From assembly GCF_001428485.1 (NCBI RefSeq), contig NZ_LMHS01000003.1:1378876-1442875 (forward strand): DNA of 64,000 bases, written 5' to 3'. Within the stretch, counting starts at the first letter, position 1, and every line of letters begins with the position of its first letter. Below the pieces are notes generated by a model. The model saw only the letters and a list, made by a program, of their open reading frames with translations, was not told the origin of the DNA and ran no database searches. The DNA is from Microbacterium sp. Root180 (GTDB lineage: Bacteria > Actinomycetota > Actinomycetes > Actinomycetales > Microbacteriaceae). Below, one piece after another: positions 16,728 through 24,754 of this stretch. Both the position numbers and the translations under genes were made by a program.

Positions 16728-17810
16728 TCAGAACAGCCGAGGTTCGGAGGCGGCCGCGGTGCGCCCGCGCGACGTCGCGATGACGCCCGCGGCCCGTGCG
16801 TCGGCCCGCGCGGCGAGCCCCGGCACGGGCGTGCCCCGCGGCTGGTCGTCCTCGTCGCGTCCGTCGAGTCCATGGACGCGCAGCAGCGGGCGCACGCGCT
16901 TGGCGAGCCATGCCTTGTATGCCTTCGGCGCGGTCGACGAAGCACCCGGGTAGAGACCGAGGTACGACGACACGAGCTCCGGATGCTCGCGCCCCAGCCA
17001 CTGCATGAACCACTGCTTCGCGCCGGGGCGGAGGTGCAGGGCGCCGTACACGACCCGCACCGCACCCGCGGCGCGGATGCGCCCGAGCGCGTCGTCGATC
17101 GCGGCGATCGAGTCGGTGAGGTGCGGGATGATCGGCATGAGGAACACCGTCACGCGGAAGCCGGCCTCCGTCGCGGCGCGGACGGTCTCGAGACGCGCGG
17201 CCGCGGTCGGCGTCCCCGGCTCGATCAGATGCTGGAGGGCGTCGTCGAACACCGCGATCGACATCGCCAGTGAGACGTCGACGTGCTGCGCGGCATCCGT
17301 CAGCAGCGGCAGATCTCGCCGCAGCAGCGTGCCCTTCGTGAGGATCGAGAAGGGCGTGCCCGATTCGGTGAGCGCGCCCACGATGCCCGGCATGAGCTTG
17401 TATCGGCCTTCGGCGCGCTGGTAGGGATCGGTGTTGGTGCCGAGCATCACGGGCTGGTGCGTCCAGCTGCCGCGTCGCAGCTCCTTCTCGAGCACCTCGG
17501 CGACGTTGATCTTCACGATGACCTGCGAGTCGAAGTCGCGACCGGCGTCGAGCTCGAGGTACTCGTGGGTGCCCCGCGCGAAGCAATAAATGCACGCATG
17601 GCTGCATCCGCGGTACGGGTTCACTGTCCAGTCGAAGGGCATGGCGGACGCCCCCGGCACGTGGTTGAGCGCTGTCTTGCACAGCACCTCGTGGAAGGTG
17701 ACGCCGGCGAAATCGGGCGTCGTCACCGACTGGACCAGGCCATTGAGGTGCTCGAGGCCGGGGAGGGCCGCGGCATCCGCCACCCCCAGCTCCTGCCCCT
17801 GCCACCGCAT
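16728..17810 (-). CDS. Rv2578c-family radical SAM protein, SOS-linked
   Basis: 360 residues from ATG 17810. The 4Fe-4S/SAM motif is a CxxxCxxC in GCSHACIYCF (Cys69, Cys73, Cys76), preceded by NPYRGC. Further family features are LGTNTDPYQRAE and SILTKGT, as in SPL-related photolyase-like proteins of the Rv2578c group. Its reaction is not established; relation to spore photoproduct lyase-like enzymes suggests action on damaged nucleic acid. A LexA box lies 10 bases upstream of the start, so induction by DNA damage is expected. I recall the M. tuberculosis member also being listed with a LexA site. Confidence 0.9.
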   Translation of the reverse strand: MRWQGQELGVADAAALPGLEHLNGLVQSVTTPDFAGVTFHEVLCKTALNHVPGASAMPFDWTVNPYRGCSHACIYCFARGTHEYLELDAGRDFDSQVIVKINVAEVLEKELRRGSWTHQPVMLGTNTDPYQRAEGRYKLMPGIVGALTESGTPFSILTKGTLLRRDLPLLTDAAQHVDVSLAMSIAVFDDALQHLIEPGTPTAAARLETVRAATEAGFRVTVFLMPIIPHLTDSIAAIDDALGRIRAAGAVRVVYGALHLRPGAKQWFMQWLGREHPELVSSYLGLYPGASSTAPKAYKAWLAKRVRPLLRVHGLDGRDEDDQPRGTPVPGLAARADARAAGVIATSRGRTAAASEPRLF

Positions 17811-17820
17811 GCGTCCATGG

Positions 17821-17834
17821 GAACATATGTTCGA
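17821..17834. promoter_or_regulatory. LexA (SOS) box
   Basis: GAACATATGTTC (17821-17832) is a perfect palindrome followed by G. It matches the Gram-positive/actinobacterial SOS box CGAAC-N4-GTTCG except for G in place of the first C. It lies 10 bases before the radical SAM start and 86 bases before the VanY-like start on the other strand, so it most likely represses the radical SAM gene. Confidence 0.85.
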
Positions 17835-17918
17835 CAGTGTGTCAACCCTCGGGGCGGCGCGATCGAAGTTCGAGCTCTCCGCCCCGTCCAGTCGCTCGCG
17901 AGGCGATGGTGGGCCACA

Positions 17919-19082
17919 ATGGCATCTGTGACGGTGCCCGTACCGCCCGACTCCCCGGTGTCTCGCCGCGCGGTCAGAGTGCAGCGCGAAGAGGCCGATC
18001 GGCGTGCCCGCGAGACGCACTCGGACGTGTTCTCGCCGTTCGTGCTGCCCGCAGGACTCACCGGTCCCGAGGTGGCGCCCCCGTCCCGGCGCGCGGCACG
18101 AGCCCCCGACATCCTCGCCGCCGACGACGCGAACGCACCCCGGCGCCACGCCCGCCCTCGCCGGTTCGCTGGCGCGAGGACGCTGGCGCTCATCGTGGTG
18201 GGGGGCATCGTGCTGCTCGGAGGGGCGGCGGGGGTCACGGCGCTGATGACCGGCTCGACCAACGAACCCGCTGCCGGCGCCGACCACGTGGTCGCCGAGG
18301 CACCGCCCCCGGTCTCGCAGCTTCCCGTGCCCGTCGTCGAGCAGACGTCGATATCCACCGACATCTGCGCCGCACCCGAAGTGATCGCGGCTCTCGAGGC
18401 CGGCGACGATTCGGCTGCGATCGAGGCGGCGGGCGGCGCCGAATGGTTCCGCGTCGCCGTCGCGGGCGGCGACGCGTCGTGCATCGACCTCTCCGACCCG
18501 GCCCGGCTGTGGACCGTCATCAACAAGACGCGCCAGTACGAGCCCGTGGACTACTGGCCGGCGGACATGATGTTCCCCGAGGGCGTGCGCAGTCTCGAAG
18601 GCGGGTCGCTGCGCGCGGATGCCTCGGCCGCCCTCACCTCGATGGTGACGGCTGCACGCGAGGCGGGGGTCGGCGAGATCGCACTCCTGAGCGGCTTCCG
18701 GTCGTTCCAGTCGCAGATGGCGACGTACGGCCGCCACGTCGACTCGCGTGGCGTGGAGGGCGCGGATCTCGTGAGCGCCCGCCCCGGCTACAGCGAGCAT
18801 CAGTCGGGACTGAGCGGTGACGTCGTGCCGTGCTCGGGGCCGTGCGGAACCCTCGACGACCTGGCGGCCTCCCCGCAGGGCGAATGGGTCGAGGCGCATT
18901 CGTGGGAGCACGGCTGGATCGTCCGCTACGTCGACGGTGCCACGGATGTGACCGGATACCTCCCCGAACCGTGGCATCTGCGCTACATCGGACCCGAGCT
19001 CGCCCGGGCCTACCACGACGGCGGCTGGACCTCGCTCGAGGAGTTCTTCGGCCTTCCGCCCGCGCCCGGATACGTCGGCTGA
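17919..19082 (+). CDS. VanY-like D-alanyl-D-alanine carboxypeptidase (M15 family)
   Basis: 387 residues from ATG 17919 (GTG 17928 possible). A cytosolic lead of about 85 residues, one transmembrane helix (TLALIVVGGIVLLGGAAGV), a Pro-rich stem and a C-terminal M15B domain. Zinc and catalytic motifs are LLSGFRSFQSQ, SEHQSGLSGDV (His and Asp ligands) and EPWHLRYIG. It trims peptidoglycan stem peptides outside the membrane. The position of the LexA box between it and the divergent radical SAM gene leaves weak SOS influence possible. Confidence 0.9.
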   Translation: MASVTVPVPPDSPVSRRAVRVQREEADRRARETHSDVFSPFVLPAGLTGPEVAPPSRRAARAPDILAADDANAPRRHARPRRFAGARTLALIVVGGIVLLGGAAGVTALMTGSTNEPAAGADHVVAEAPPPVSQLPVPVVEQTSISTDICAAPEVIAALEAGDDSAAIEAAGGAEWFRVAVAGGDASCIDLSDPARLWTVINKTRQYEPVDYWPADMMFPEGVRSLEGGSLRADASAALTSMVTAAREAGVGEIALLSGFRSFQSQMATYGRHVDSRGVEGADLVSARPGYSEHQSGLSGDVVPCSGPCGTLDDLAASPQGEWVEAHSWEHGWIVRYVDGATDVTGYLPEPWHLRYIGPELARAYHDGGWTSLEEFFGLPPAPGYVG

Positions 19083-19088
19083 GCCCGA

Positions 19089-19109
19089 GGATGCCGGGTG
19101 GAGGCATCC
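19089..19109 (+). terminator. Short hairpin after the VanY-like gene
   Basis: GGATGCC (19089-19095) pairs with GGCATCC (19103-19109) around a seven-base loop, seven bases after the stop codon. It is short and lacks a T-tract, so it is a modest terminator candidate. Confidence 0.45.
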
Positions 19110-19267
19110 CACAAATCGCGGTACTGAGTTCCAGAGTCTTTAGGATCCGATCCCACATCGCGCCCGCTGGCGTCGGTCCTCACCCTTAGGATTCGAGGAG
19201 GGGTCGCCCGTGTCTGCGTCGCATTCGACGACGCGGGCGTCCGCTCGAAGACGAGAGGAAGGCGCAC

Positions 19268-20431
19268 ATGGAGCGCGACATCTACGACGAGGACCACGAG
19301 GCGTTCCGCGACGTCGTCAAGGAGTTCATCAAGCGCTTCGCGTCCGAAGAGAAGCGCAAGCAGTGGGACGCCGACGGCGAGATCGACCGGGCCACGATGC
19401 TCGCGGCCGGAGAGGCCGGCATCATCGGCCTGTCGGTGCCCGAGGAGTTCGGCGGCGCCGGCATGCTGCAGGACTACCGCTTCCGCGCGGTCGTGCTCGA
19501 GGAGACGATCGGCGCCGGCCTCGGCTCGCTCGCCGGCGCCCTCGGCATCCAGGACGACCTGGCCGTGCCCTACATCGTGCACATGGGCACGCAGGAGCAG
19601 AAGGAGAAGTGGCTCCCGGGCATGGCGACCGGCGAGATCCTCGGTGCGCTCGCGATGACCGAGCCCGGCGCGGGCTCCGACCTGCGCGGCATCAAGACGA
19701 CCGCCAAGAAGGTCGACGGCGGGTACATCGTCAACGGTGCGAAGACGTTCATCTCCTCGGGCAAGACCGCCGACATCGTCGTCACGTTCGTGAAGACCGG
19801 TGAGGGCAACCGCCCCGATGCCTTCAGCCTGCTGATCCTCGAGGACGGCATGGAGGGCTTCGACCACAGCAAGAAGCTCGAGAAGATGGGGTTCCACGGC
19901 TGGGACACCGCCGAGCTCTCGTTCAGCGACGTCTTCGTTCCCGACGCCAACCTCATCGGCGGCAAGGAGGGCCTCGGCTTCATCCAGCTCATGATGAACC
20001 TGCCCCTGGAGCGCCTCTCGATCGGCGTCGCCGCGGCGGCTGCCGGCGAAGCCGCCTTCGTGTGGACACGCGACTACGTGCTCAGCCGCGAGGCCTTCGG
20101 CGAGCGCATCGCCGACTTCCAGAACACCCGCTTCAAGCTCGCCGACATGGCGACGACGGTCGATGTGATGTGGGCCTACACCGACCGCGCGATGATGCTC
20201 TACAAGGACCAGAAGCTGACGGCCGAAGAGGCGGCCAAGGTCAAGTTCTGGACCACCGACCGCGAGGCGGAGCTGCTCGACGTCGGCGTGCAGCTGCACG
20301 GCGGCTACGGCTACATCACCGAGTACCCGATCGCGCGCGCCTACCTCGACGCCCGCGTGCACCGCATCTACGGCGGCACGAACGAGATCATGCGCGATCT
20401 CGTCGCGCGCCAGATCGTCGGCAAGAGGTAA
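19268..20431 (+). CDS. Acyl-CoA dehydrogenase
   Basis: 387 residues from ATG 19268 (GAGGAAGG upstream), full length for the family. The three parts are an N-terminal helical domain, a middle beta domain with AMTEPGAGSDL and SSGKTADIVVTF, and a C-terminal helical domain with QLHGGYGYITEYP and IYGGTNEIMRDL. It catalyses FAD-dependent alpha,beta-dehydrogenation of acyl-CoA, passing electrons to ETF. C-terminal YGGTNEI in place of YEGT is like the long-chain/isovaleryl type, whose catalytic Glu lies earlier in the chain. Chain-length preference cannot be read from sequence. No ETF or other beta-oxidation genes are adjacent. Confidence 0.93.
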   Translation: MERDIYDEDHEAFRDVVKEFIKRFASEEKRKQWDADGEIDRATMLAAGEAGIIGLSVPEEFGGAGMLQDYRFRAVVLEETIGAGLGSLAGALGIQDDLAVPYIVHMGTQEQKEKWLPGMATGEILGALAMTEPGAGSDLRGIKTTAKKVDGGYIVNGAKTFISSGKTADIVVTFVKTGEGNRPDAFSLLILEDGMEGFDHSKKLEKMGFHGWDTAELSFSDVFVPDANLIGGKEGLGFIQLMMNLPLERLSIGVAAAAAGEAAFVWTRDYVLSREAFGERIADFQNTRFKLADMATTVDVMWAYTDRAMMLYKDQKLTAEEAAKVKFWTTDREAELLDVGVQLHGGYGYITEYPIARAYLDARVHRIYGGTNEIMRDLVARQIVGKR

Positions 20432-20439
20432 CAGACACC

Positions 20440-20486
20440 GGATGCCGCGACCCCGTCCCTCTCGAAGGCTCGGGGTCGCGGCATCC
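20440..20486. terminator. Strong bidirectional hairpin terminator
   Basis: Sixteen perfectly paired bases, GGATGCCGCGACCCCG (20440-20455) with its complement at 20471-20486, around a 15-base loop. It lies 9 bases after the acyl-CoA dehydrogenase stop and 27 bases before the stop of the convergent S-component gene, so it serves both. Confidence 0.9.
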
Positions 20487-20513
20487 GTCGTTCCGCGGCC
20501 GTCGGCGGCCGGT

Positions 20514-21086
20514 TCAGTGCTGGCCGGCCGGTCCGTCCCCGCGGCCGAGCCCGCGCGATGCGAGCCCGCGGCGCCGTGCCAGCCGCGCGACGCCCGCGCG
20601 CCTGAGCTGGTCGGCGATCAGGATGCCGAGGCCGACGCCGACGAGGCATCCGACGATCGTCAGCGCGAAGAACGCGACCACCGCCCACGCGGGCATCGAC
20701 CACAGGTTGAACGACACCGCGGCGGCGATCGGGTAGACGATGCCCACGAACACCGCGCCGGCGTAGTACTGCCAGGTGCGCCACGAGCGGTAGATCGCGA
20801 GCAGGAACGGGATCTCCGCGAACAGCGCCCACCACACCGCGGCGCCGAAGAACGGGAACGCGACGAGGCCCGAGATCACACCGACGAGGATGCCGGCGAG
20901 CGGCCGCTCCAGAAGGCGCAGCGCCACCGTGGCCGGCAGCAGCCACAGCCCCGCAAGAGCCACCGACGCGAACGGAACGGTGGCGAACAGCACGGTCGAC
21001 AGCCAGCCGGCCGCCCACAGGAGCACTCCGCCGGCGACGCCGATCGCGGCGCACGTGAGCAGGTACGACGTGGCGACCCGGCTCAC
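20514..21086 (-). CDS. ECF transporter S component (YkoE-like), gene 1
   Basis: 190 residues from GTG 21086, six hydrophobic segments, ending in a basic tail (RRAGVARLARRRG). It resembles YkoE-type substrate-binding proteins and is clearly a paralogue of the protein at 24755-25306 (shared LLTCAAIGVA at the start and RRAGV at the end). GTGA overlap with the siderophore-interacting gene upstream shows it is the last gene of the operon 24681-20514. It would bind the substrate and join the T and A components. YkoE of Bacillus is linked to thiamine precursors; here the substrate is uncertain. Confidence 0.8.
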   Translation of the reverse strand: MSRVATSYLLTCAAIGVAGGVLLWAAGWLSTVLFATVPFASVALAGLWLLPATVALRLLERPLAGILVGVISGLVAFPFFGAAVWWALFAEIPFLLAIYRSWRTWQYYAGAVFVGIVYPIAAAVSFNLWSMPAWAVVAFFALTIVGCLVGVGLGILIADQLRRAGVARLARRRGLASRGLGRGDGPAGQH

Positions 21087-21958
21087 GAGTGCACCTCGGC
21101 GGACGCGAGCTGGGCCTTCGGGGTGGGCGAGGCGGCGCCGACGCGCCAGTAGCCGCAGAAGCTCACGAGCTCCTTCGGCGCCGCGCGCTCGTTCACCAGC
21201 AGGCGGCGGCCCTCGGTCGGCAGCGACTGCTCGCCGACGAGGTAGGCGTGGAAGGGAGCATCCGGAAGCGACGCCGCGCGCAGCGCCTCCAGAGCAAGAG
21301 TCCCGGGCTTGACGTCGTGGTCGCGCACGATCCACTGCACGCGCACGCCGGCGGGGTGCGCGAACTCGAGCGCGTCCTCGGTCGTGGGCACCTCGATGAC
21401 GGCGAGCCCGGTCGCGTGGGCCGGGAGCGACGCGCACACCCCGGCGATCGCGGGAAGTCCGGTCTCGTCGGCGACGAGCACGACGCGGTCGGTGCCGCGC
21501 TCGGGGTTGAAGGCGAGGCCCTCGTCGATCAGGACGACGCTCTCGCCCGGCTCGCACGTCTGAGCCCACCGCGAAGCGGGTCCGGCGGTGCCGTCCTCGG
21601 CCGATCCGTGCAGGACGAAATCGACGTCGATCTCGGCGCCGCGATCATCCGCCGCGGGGCGGAATGCGCGCACCGTGTAGTTGCGCATGACCGGCCGCAC
21701 GCCGTCGGGGATGCGGAGGTAGCGCAGATAGCCGAACATCTTGTTGGCCTTGGCGGGCAGCCGATCGAGCCCTTCGTCGCCGCCGAGCGGCAGGAACAGC
21801 CGGAACCACTGGTCGTAGCCCATCGCGCGGAACTTCCCGATCTCGGCACCGCCGAGCGTCACCCGCATCCAGTGCGGCGAGAGCGGCTCGCGCCGGAGCA
21901 CCTTCAGGTGAACGAGCCCCTGCGTCTCGGGCTTCACGAGTCTGCTGGCCTGTGCCAT
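21083..21958 (-). CDS. Siderophore-interacting protein (FAD/NAD(P)H ferric reductase)
   Basis: 291 residues. The N-terminal FAD-binding barrel has MRVTLGG, the flavin motif RNYTVRAF and VDFVLHG; the C-terminal nucleotide domain has VLVADETGLPAIAG and the ending FCGYWRVG, which are hallmarks of the ViuB-like family. Such proteins release iron from ferric siderophores by reduction in the cytosol. It sits between the ECF T component (42 bases upstream) and an S component (four-base overlap), a strange place for it, hinting that this ECF importer handles an iron-linked ligand or shares iron regulation. Confidence 0.92.
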   Translation of the reverse strand: MAQASRLVKPETQGLVHLKVLRREPLSPHWMRVTLGGAEIGKFRAMGYDQWFRLFLPLGGDEGLDRLPAKANKMFGYLRYLRIPDGVRPVMRNYTVRAFRPAADDRGAEIDVDFVLHGSAEDGTAGPASRWAQTCEPGESVVLIDEGLAFNPERGTDRVVLVADETGLPAIAGVCASLPAHATGLAVIEVPTTEDALEFAHPAGVRVQWIVRDHDVKPGTLALEALRAASLPDAPFHAYLVGEQSLPTEGRRLLVNERAAPKELVSFCGYWRVGAASPTPKAQLASAEVHS

Positions 21959-22000
21959 GGATCCTCCGTCGGGATAGGGAGTCGGATGCTGCGGCCCGGC

Positions 22001-22846
22001 CTACGCCGGAGCCCCGAAGGGCGAGAAGAACCAGAAGATCGCCGCCGACGCCGCCCACAGCACCGCGATGAAGACGACGTCCCGGGCGCGGAACGGGACC
22101 AGGTGGCGCTCGGTGCGGTCGGGGTGGGCGCCGAAGGCGCGCGCATCCATCGCGAGAGCGACCCGCTCGGCGTGCCGGATCGCACCCGCCATGAGCGGCA
22201 CGATGTAGCCGAACCAGCGCGCCACCGCGGCGAACGGACCGCGCCCGCCATGGGCTCCGCGCACGCGATGCGCCTGGCGGATCACCTCCAGCTCGTGACC
22301 GAACCGCGGCACGAACCGGAACGCCGCGAGCGCGGTGTACCCGATGCGGTAGGGCACGCGCAGCTGCTGCACCGTCGCCCGCACGAGGTCGGGTCCGGTC
22401 GTGGACAGTCCCGCGATGAGCGTGAGCGCCACGATCGCGGCGATGCGCAGTCCGGTCGCGAGACCCACCTCGAGCGCGCCGCCGTAGAGCGTCCAGCCGC
22501 CGACCTGCAGTACGACGACGGACTGGTCGACGCGCGAAGGGTCGGTCCACACCGAGAAGCCGATGCCGATGATCGCCGCGCCGAGGGGCAGCGCCACGAG
22601 CACGGCGGCGAGTCGCGCCGTGAAGCGCACCCCGACGAGCAGGATCGCGTAGCTCAGGGCGAGGAAGGCGAGCGGGGTCGCGGCATCGCGCACGAAGACG
22701 AGCAGCACCATCGCGGGCAGGGGCGCGCCGAGCTTCGCGAGGGGGTTCAGGGCGTAGAGGAACCGCACCGGCGCGGCGGGCGCCTGGGCGGCATAGGGAT
22801 CGACGGCCGCGCGGACGCCCTGCGCCGCGGTCAGCGGACCGGTCAT
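22001..22846 (-). CDS. ECF transporter T component (YkoC/EcfT-like)
   Basis: 281 residues with five or six transmembrane helices and the two coupling-helix motifs of EcfT proteins, VIRQAHRVRGAHG and ALAMDARAFG (Ala-Arg-Gly/Ala type). LNPLAKLG near the start is also typical. It links the ATPases to an S component in the membrane. The start ATG 22846 overlaps the stop of the double ATPase gene by four bases. Confidence 0.92.
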   Translation of the reverse strand: MTGPLTAAQGVRAAVDPYAAQAPAAPVRFLYALNPLAKLGAPLPAMVLLVFVRDAATPLAFLALSYAILLVGVRFTARLAAVLVALPLGAAIIGIGFSVWTDPSRVDQSVVVLQVGGWTLYGGALEVGLATGLRIAAIVALTLIAGLSTTGPDLVRATVQQLRVPYRIGYTALAAFRFVPRFGHELEVIRQAHRVRGAHGGRGPFAAVARWFGYIVPLMAGAIRHAERVALAMDARAFGAHPDRTERHLVPFRARDVVFIAVLWAASAAIFWFFSPFGAPA

Positions 22847-24681
22847 GCGGGCACCGCCGTTCCGCCCGGGAGGTCGGCGATCCGTGCCACCGCGGAGAGT
22901 TCCGGATGCTGCGCCAGGCCGTGCAGCGCGCGCCGCAGCGGCGGCAGCCGCAGGCCCGAGCGCTCGATCAGGTCGGCGTCGCCGAAGACCGCCGCCGTCG
23001 GGCCTGCCGCGACGACCCGCCCGTCATCGAGCACGACCGTGCGGTGCGCGTACTCGGTGACGAGCTGCATGTCGTGGGTGACCACGATCACCGTCGTGCC
23101 CTCGGCGTTGAGCTCGCCGAGCAGCCCGAGCAGCTCGTCGGCCCGCGCGCGGTCCTGGCCGAACGTCGGCTCGTCGAGCACGAGCACCGGCGCGCCCGCG
23201 ACGAGCGCCGTGCCCACCGAGAGCCGGCGCTTCTGTCCGCCCGAGAGCAGGAAGGGGTGCGCCTCCGCGCGACCTTCCAGGCCGAATCGACGCAGCAGGG
23301 CCATCGTGCGCTCGCGCACCTCGTCGTCCGAGAGGCGCTGCAGCCGGAGGCCGTGCGCGACCTCGTCGAAGACCGTGTGTGCGATGAACTGGTGCTCCGG
23401 ATTCTGGAACACGAATCCGATGCGCGAGGACAGCGTGCGGGCGTCCGACCGGCCGATGTCGAGTCCGCCGACGCGCACGGTGCCCCGCGGCGGGGGGATC
23501 ACGCCGGCGAGTGCCTGGATCAGGGTCGTCTTCCCGGCGCCGTTGGCTCCCACGATCGCGACGAACTCGCCGGCGGCGACGTCGAGGTCGACGCCGTGCA
23601 GCACTTCGGCGCGTCCACGGCGCACGGTGAGCCCGCGCACGGCGATGAGTGGAGCGCGCGGCGTTTCGTCTCGCTGCGCTCGCTCAACGACCGGGGGGAG
23701 CGCAGCTCGCTCGACGACCGGGGGGAGCGCAGCTCGCTCGACGACCGGGGGGAACGCAGCTCGCTCGACGACCGAGGGGGGAGGGGGCTGCGCCTCGAGC
23801 GCGGCGTGCAGCTCGTCCGGGGTGAGCGGGAGGGGATCGAGCACGTACCCCGCCCGACGCAGGCGCAGAGCGGCGATCGTCGACACCGGCAGCCACACGC
23901 CCATCGCGTGGAGGTCGTCCGCGCGGCCGCGCAGGACGTCGTCGACGGGGCCGTCGGCGGCGAGACGGCCCGCGTCGTCCAGCACGACGACGCGGTCGAC
24001 GAAGCCGACGGCGGCGTCGAGGTTGTGCTCGACGAGGAGGATCGCGCGATCGCCGGATGCGACGAGCTCGCCCAGCGCGGCGTAGACCTCCTCGATGCCC
24101 CGCGGGTCGAGGTTCGCCGTGGGCTCGTCCAGGACGAGCAGCGGGGATCCCATCGCGAGCGCGCACGCGATCGCCAGACGCTGGCGGCCGCCACCGGACA
24201 GGCGGTCGGGGTTCTCGGCGCGACGGTCCCAGAGGCCGACGCGGCGCAGGGCCGACTCGGCGCGCTCGAGGACCTCGGCCACCGGCATCCGGAGGTTCTC
24301 CGGCCCGAAGGCGACCTCATCGAGGACGGTACCCGTCACCAGCTGCGCGTCGGGATCCTGGAACACCATGGCGACCCGCGTGCTCAGCTCCGCGACCGTG
24401 GTGACGCTGGTGTCGAGGCCGTCGACCTCGACGGTGCCGGTCACCTCGGCCGGGACGGCGTGGGGGATGAGGCCGTTGAGCGCCAGCGTGAGCGTGGACT
24501 TTCCCGATCCGCTCGGCCCGAGCAGGAGCACGACTTCGCCGGGGGCGATGTCGAAGGTCACGGATGCCGGAGCCGCTGCCGACTCGCCGTCGTGCGTCAC
24601 GCCGAGCCCGCGCACGCGGACGAAGGGTGCGGCGACGTCCGCCGCGAGCGCGGCGGAAGGGTCGCGCTCTGTTGCGGTCAC
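22843..24681 (-). CDS. ECF transporter double ATPase (YkoD-like, A and A' fused)
   Basis: 612 residues containing two ABC domains. Domain 1 (about 20-255) has GPSGSGKST, LSGGGRQRLA and VLDEPTANLD. Domain 2 (about 345-575) has GANGAGKTT, LSGGQKRRLS and VLDEPTFGQD. The fused layout is that of YkoD, which pairs with YkoC and YkoE. The linker (about 300-345) is odd: four repeats of VVERAA(L/F)PP and then VVERAQRDETPR, which is a translated genomic repeat (see 23661-23783). It heads an operon continuing with the T component, siderophore-interacting protein and S component; the operator at 24700-24729 lies 19 bases before the start. Confidence 0.92.
   Translation of the reverse strand: MTATERDPSAALAADVAAPFVRVRGLGVTHDGESAAAPASVTFDIAPGEVVLLLGPSGSGKSTLTLALNGLIPHAVPAEVTGTVEVDGLDTSVTTVAELSTRVAMVFQDPDAQLVTGTVLDEVAFGPENLRMPVAEVLERAESALRRVGLWDRRAENPDRLSGGGRQRLAIACALAMGSPLLVLDEPTANLDPRGIEEVYAALGELVASGDRAILLVEHNLDAAVGFVDRVVVLDDAGRLAADGPVDDVLRGRADDLHAMGVWLPVSTIAALRLRRAGYVLDPLPLTPDELHAALEAQPPPPSVVERAAFPPVVERAALPPVVERAALPPVVERAQRDETPRAPLIAVRGLTVRRGRAEVLHGVDLDVAAGEFVAIVGANGAGKTTLIQALAGVIPPPRGTVRVGGLDIGRSDARTLSSRIGFVFQNPEHQFIAHTVFDEVAHGLRLQRLSDDEVRERTMALLRRFGLEGRAEAHPFLLSGGQKRRLSVGTALVAGAPVLVLDEPTFGQDRARADELLGLLGELNAEGTTVIVVTHDMQLVTEYAHRTVVLDDGRVVAAGPTAAVFGDADLIERSGLRLPPLRRALHGLAQHPELSAVARIADLPGGTAVPA
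23661..23783 (-). repeat. Dispersed repeat (family D) plus 27-bp tandem repeats inside the ATPase linker
   Basis: 23661-23690, read on the minus strand, is TCGTTGAGCGAGCG then CAGCGAGACGAAACGC, nearly the intergenic element at 41718-41748. Next to it are three full 27-base units (23687-23713, 23714-23740, 23741-23767) and a partial fourth. 27 bases equal nine codons, so the frame is preserved and the protein gains VVERAALPP units. This is a repeat element that has become coding sequence. Confidence 0.85.
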
Positions 24682-24699
24682 GGGACTTCCAGGTGAGAC

Positions 24700-24729
24700 G
24701 TCTACTAAGTGTCTCCTAACTTAGTAGAC
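24700..24729. promoter_or_regulatory. 11-bp inverted-repeat operator before the ECF operon
   Basis: Arms GTCTACTAAGT (24700-24710) and ACTTAGTAGAC (24719-24729) are perfect complements around eight bases. It lies in the 73-base gap between the second S component gene and the double ATPase. It is AT-rich, unlike a terminator in this genome, and looks like a TetR/MarR/PadR-type operator. It does not match the IdeR/DtxR iron box, nor is a THI-box seen. Confidence 0.8.
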
Positions 24730-24754
24730 CCTTACCGAGTCTGAGTATCCGCGA

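Noticed and set aside
17283-17918. Upstream extension of the VanY-like gene
   Set aside because: The extended frame is antisense to the radical SAM gene; the protein-like sequence begins at ATG 17919.
19139-19191. Two TTAGGAT(C/T)CGA motifs as an iron-regulator box
   Set aside because: They are direct, about 45 bases apart and do not form the palindrome expected for a DtxR-type site.
24682-24754. TPP riboswitch before the YkoD-like gene
   Set aside because: YkoE systems can have one, but neither strand of the 73-base gap shows the THI-box core; only the inverted repeat is present.
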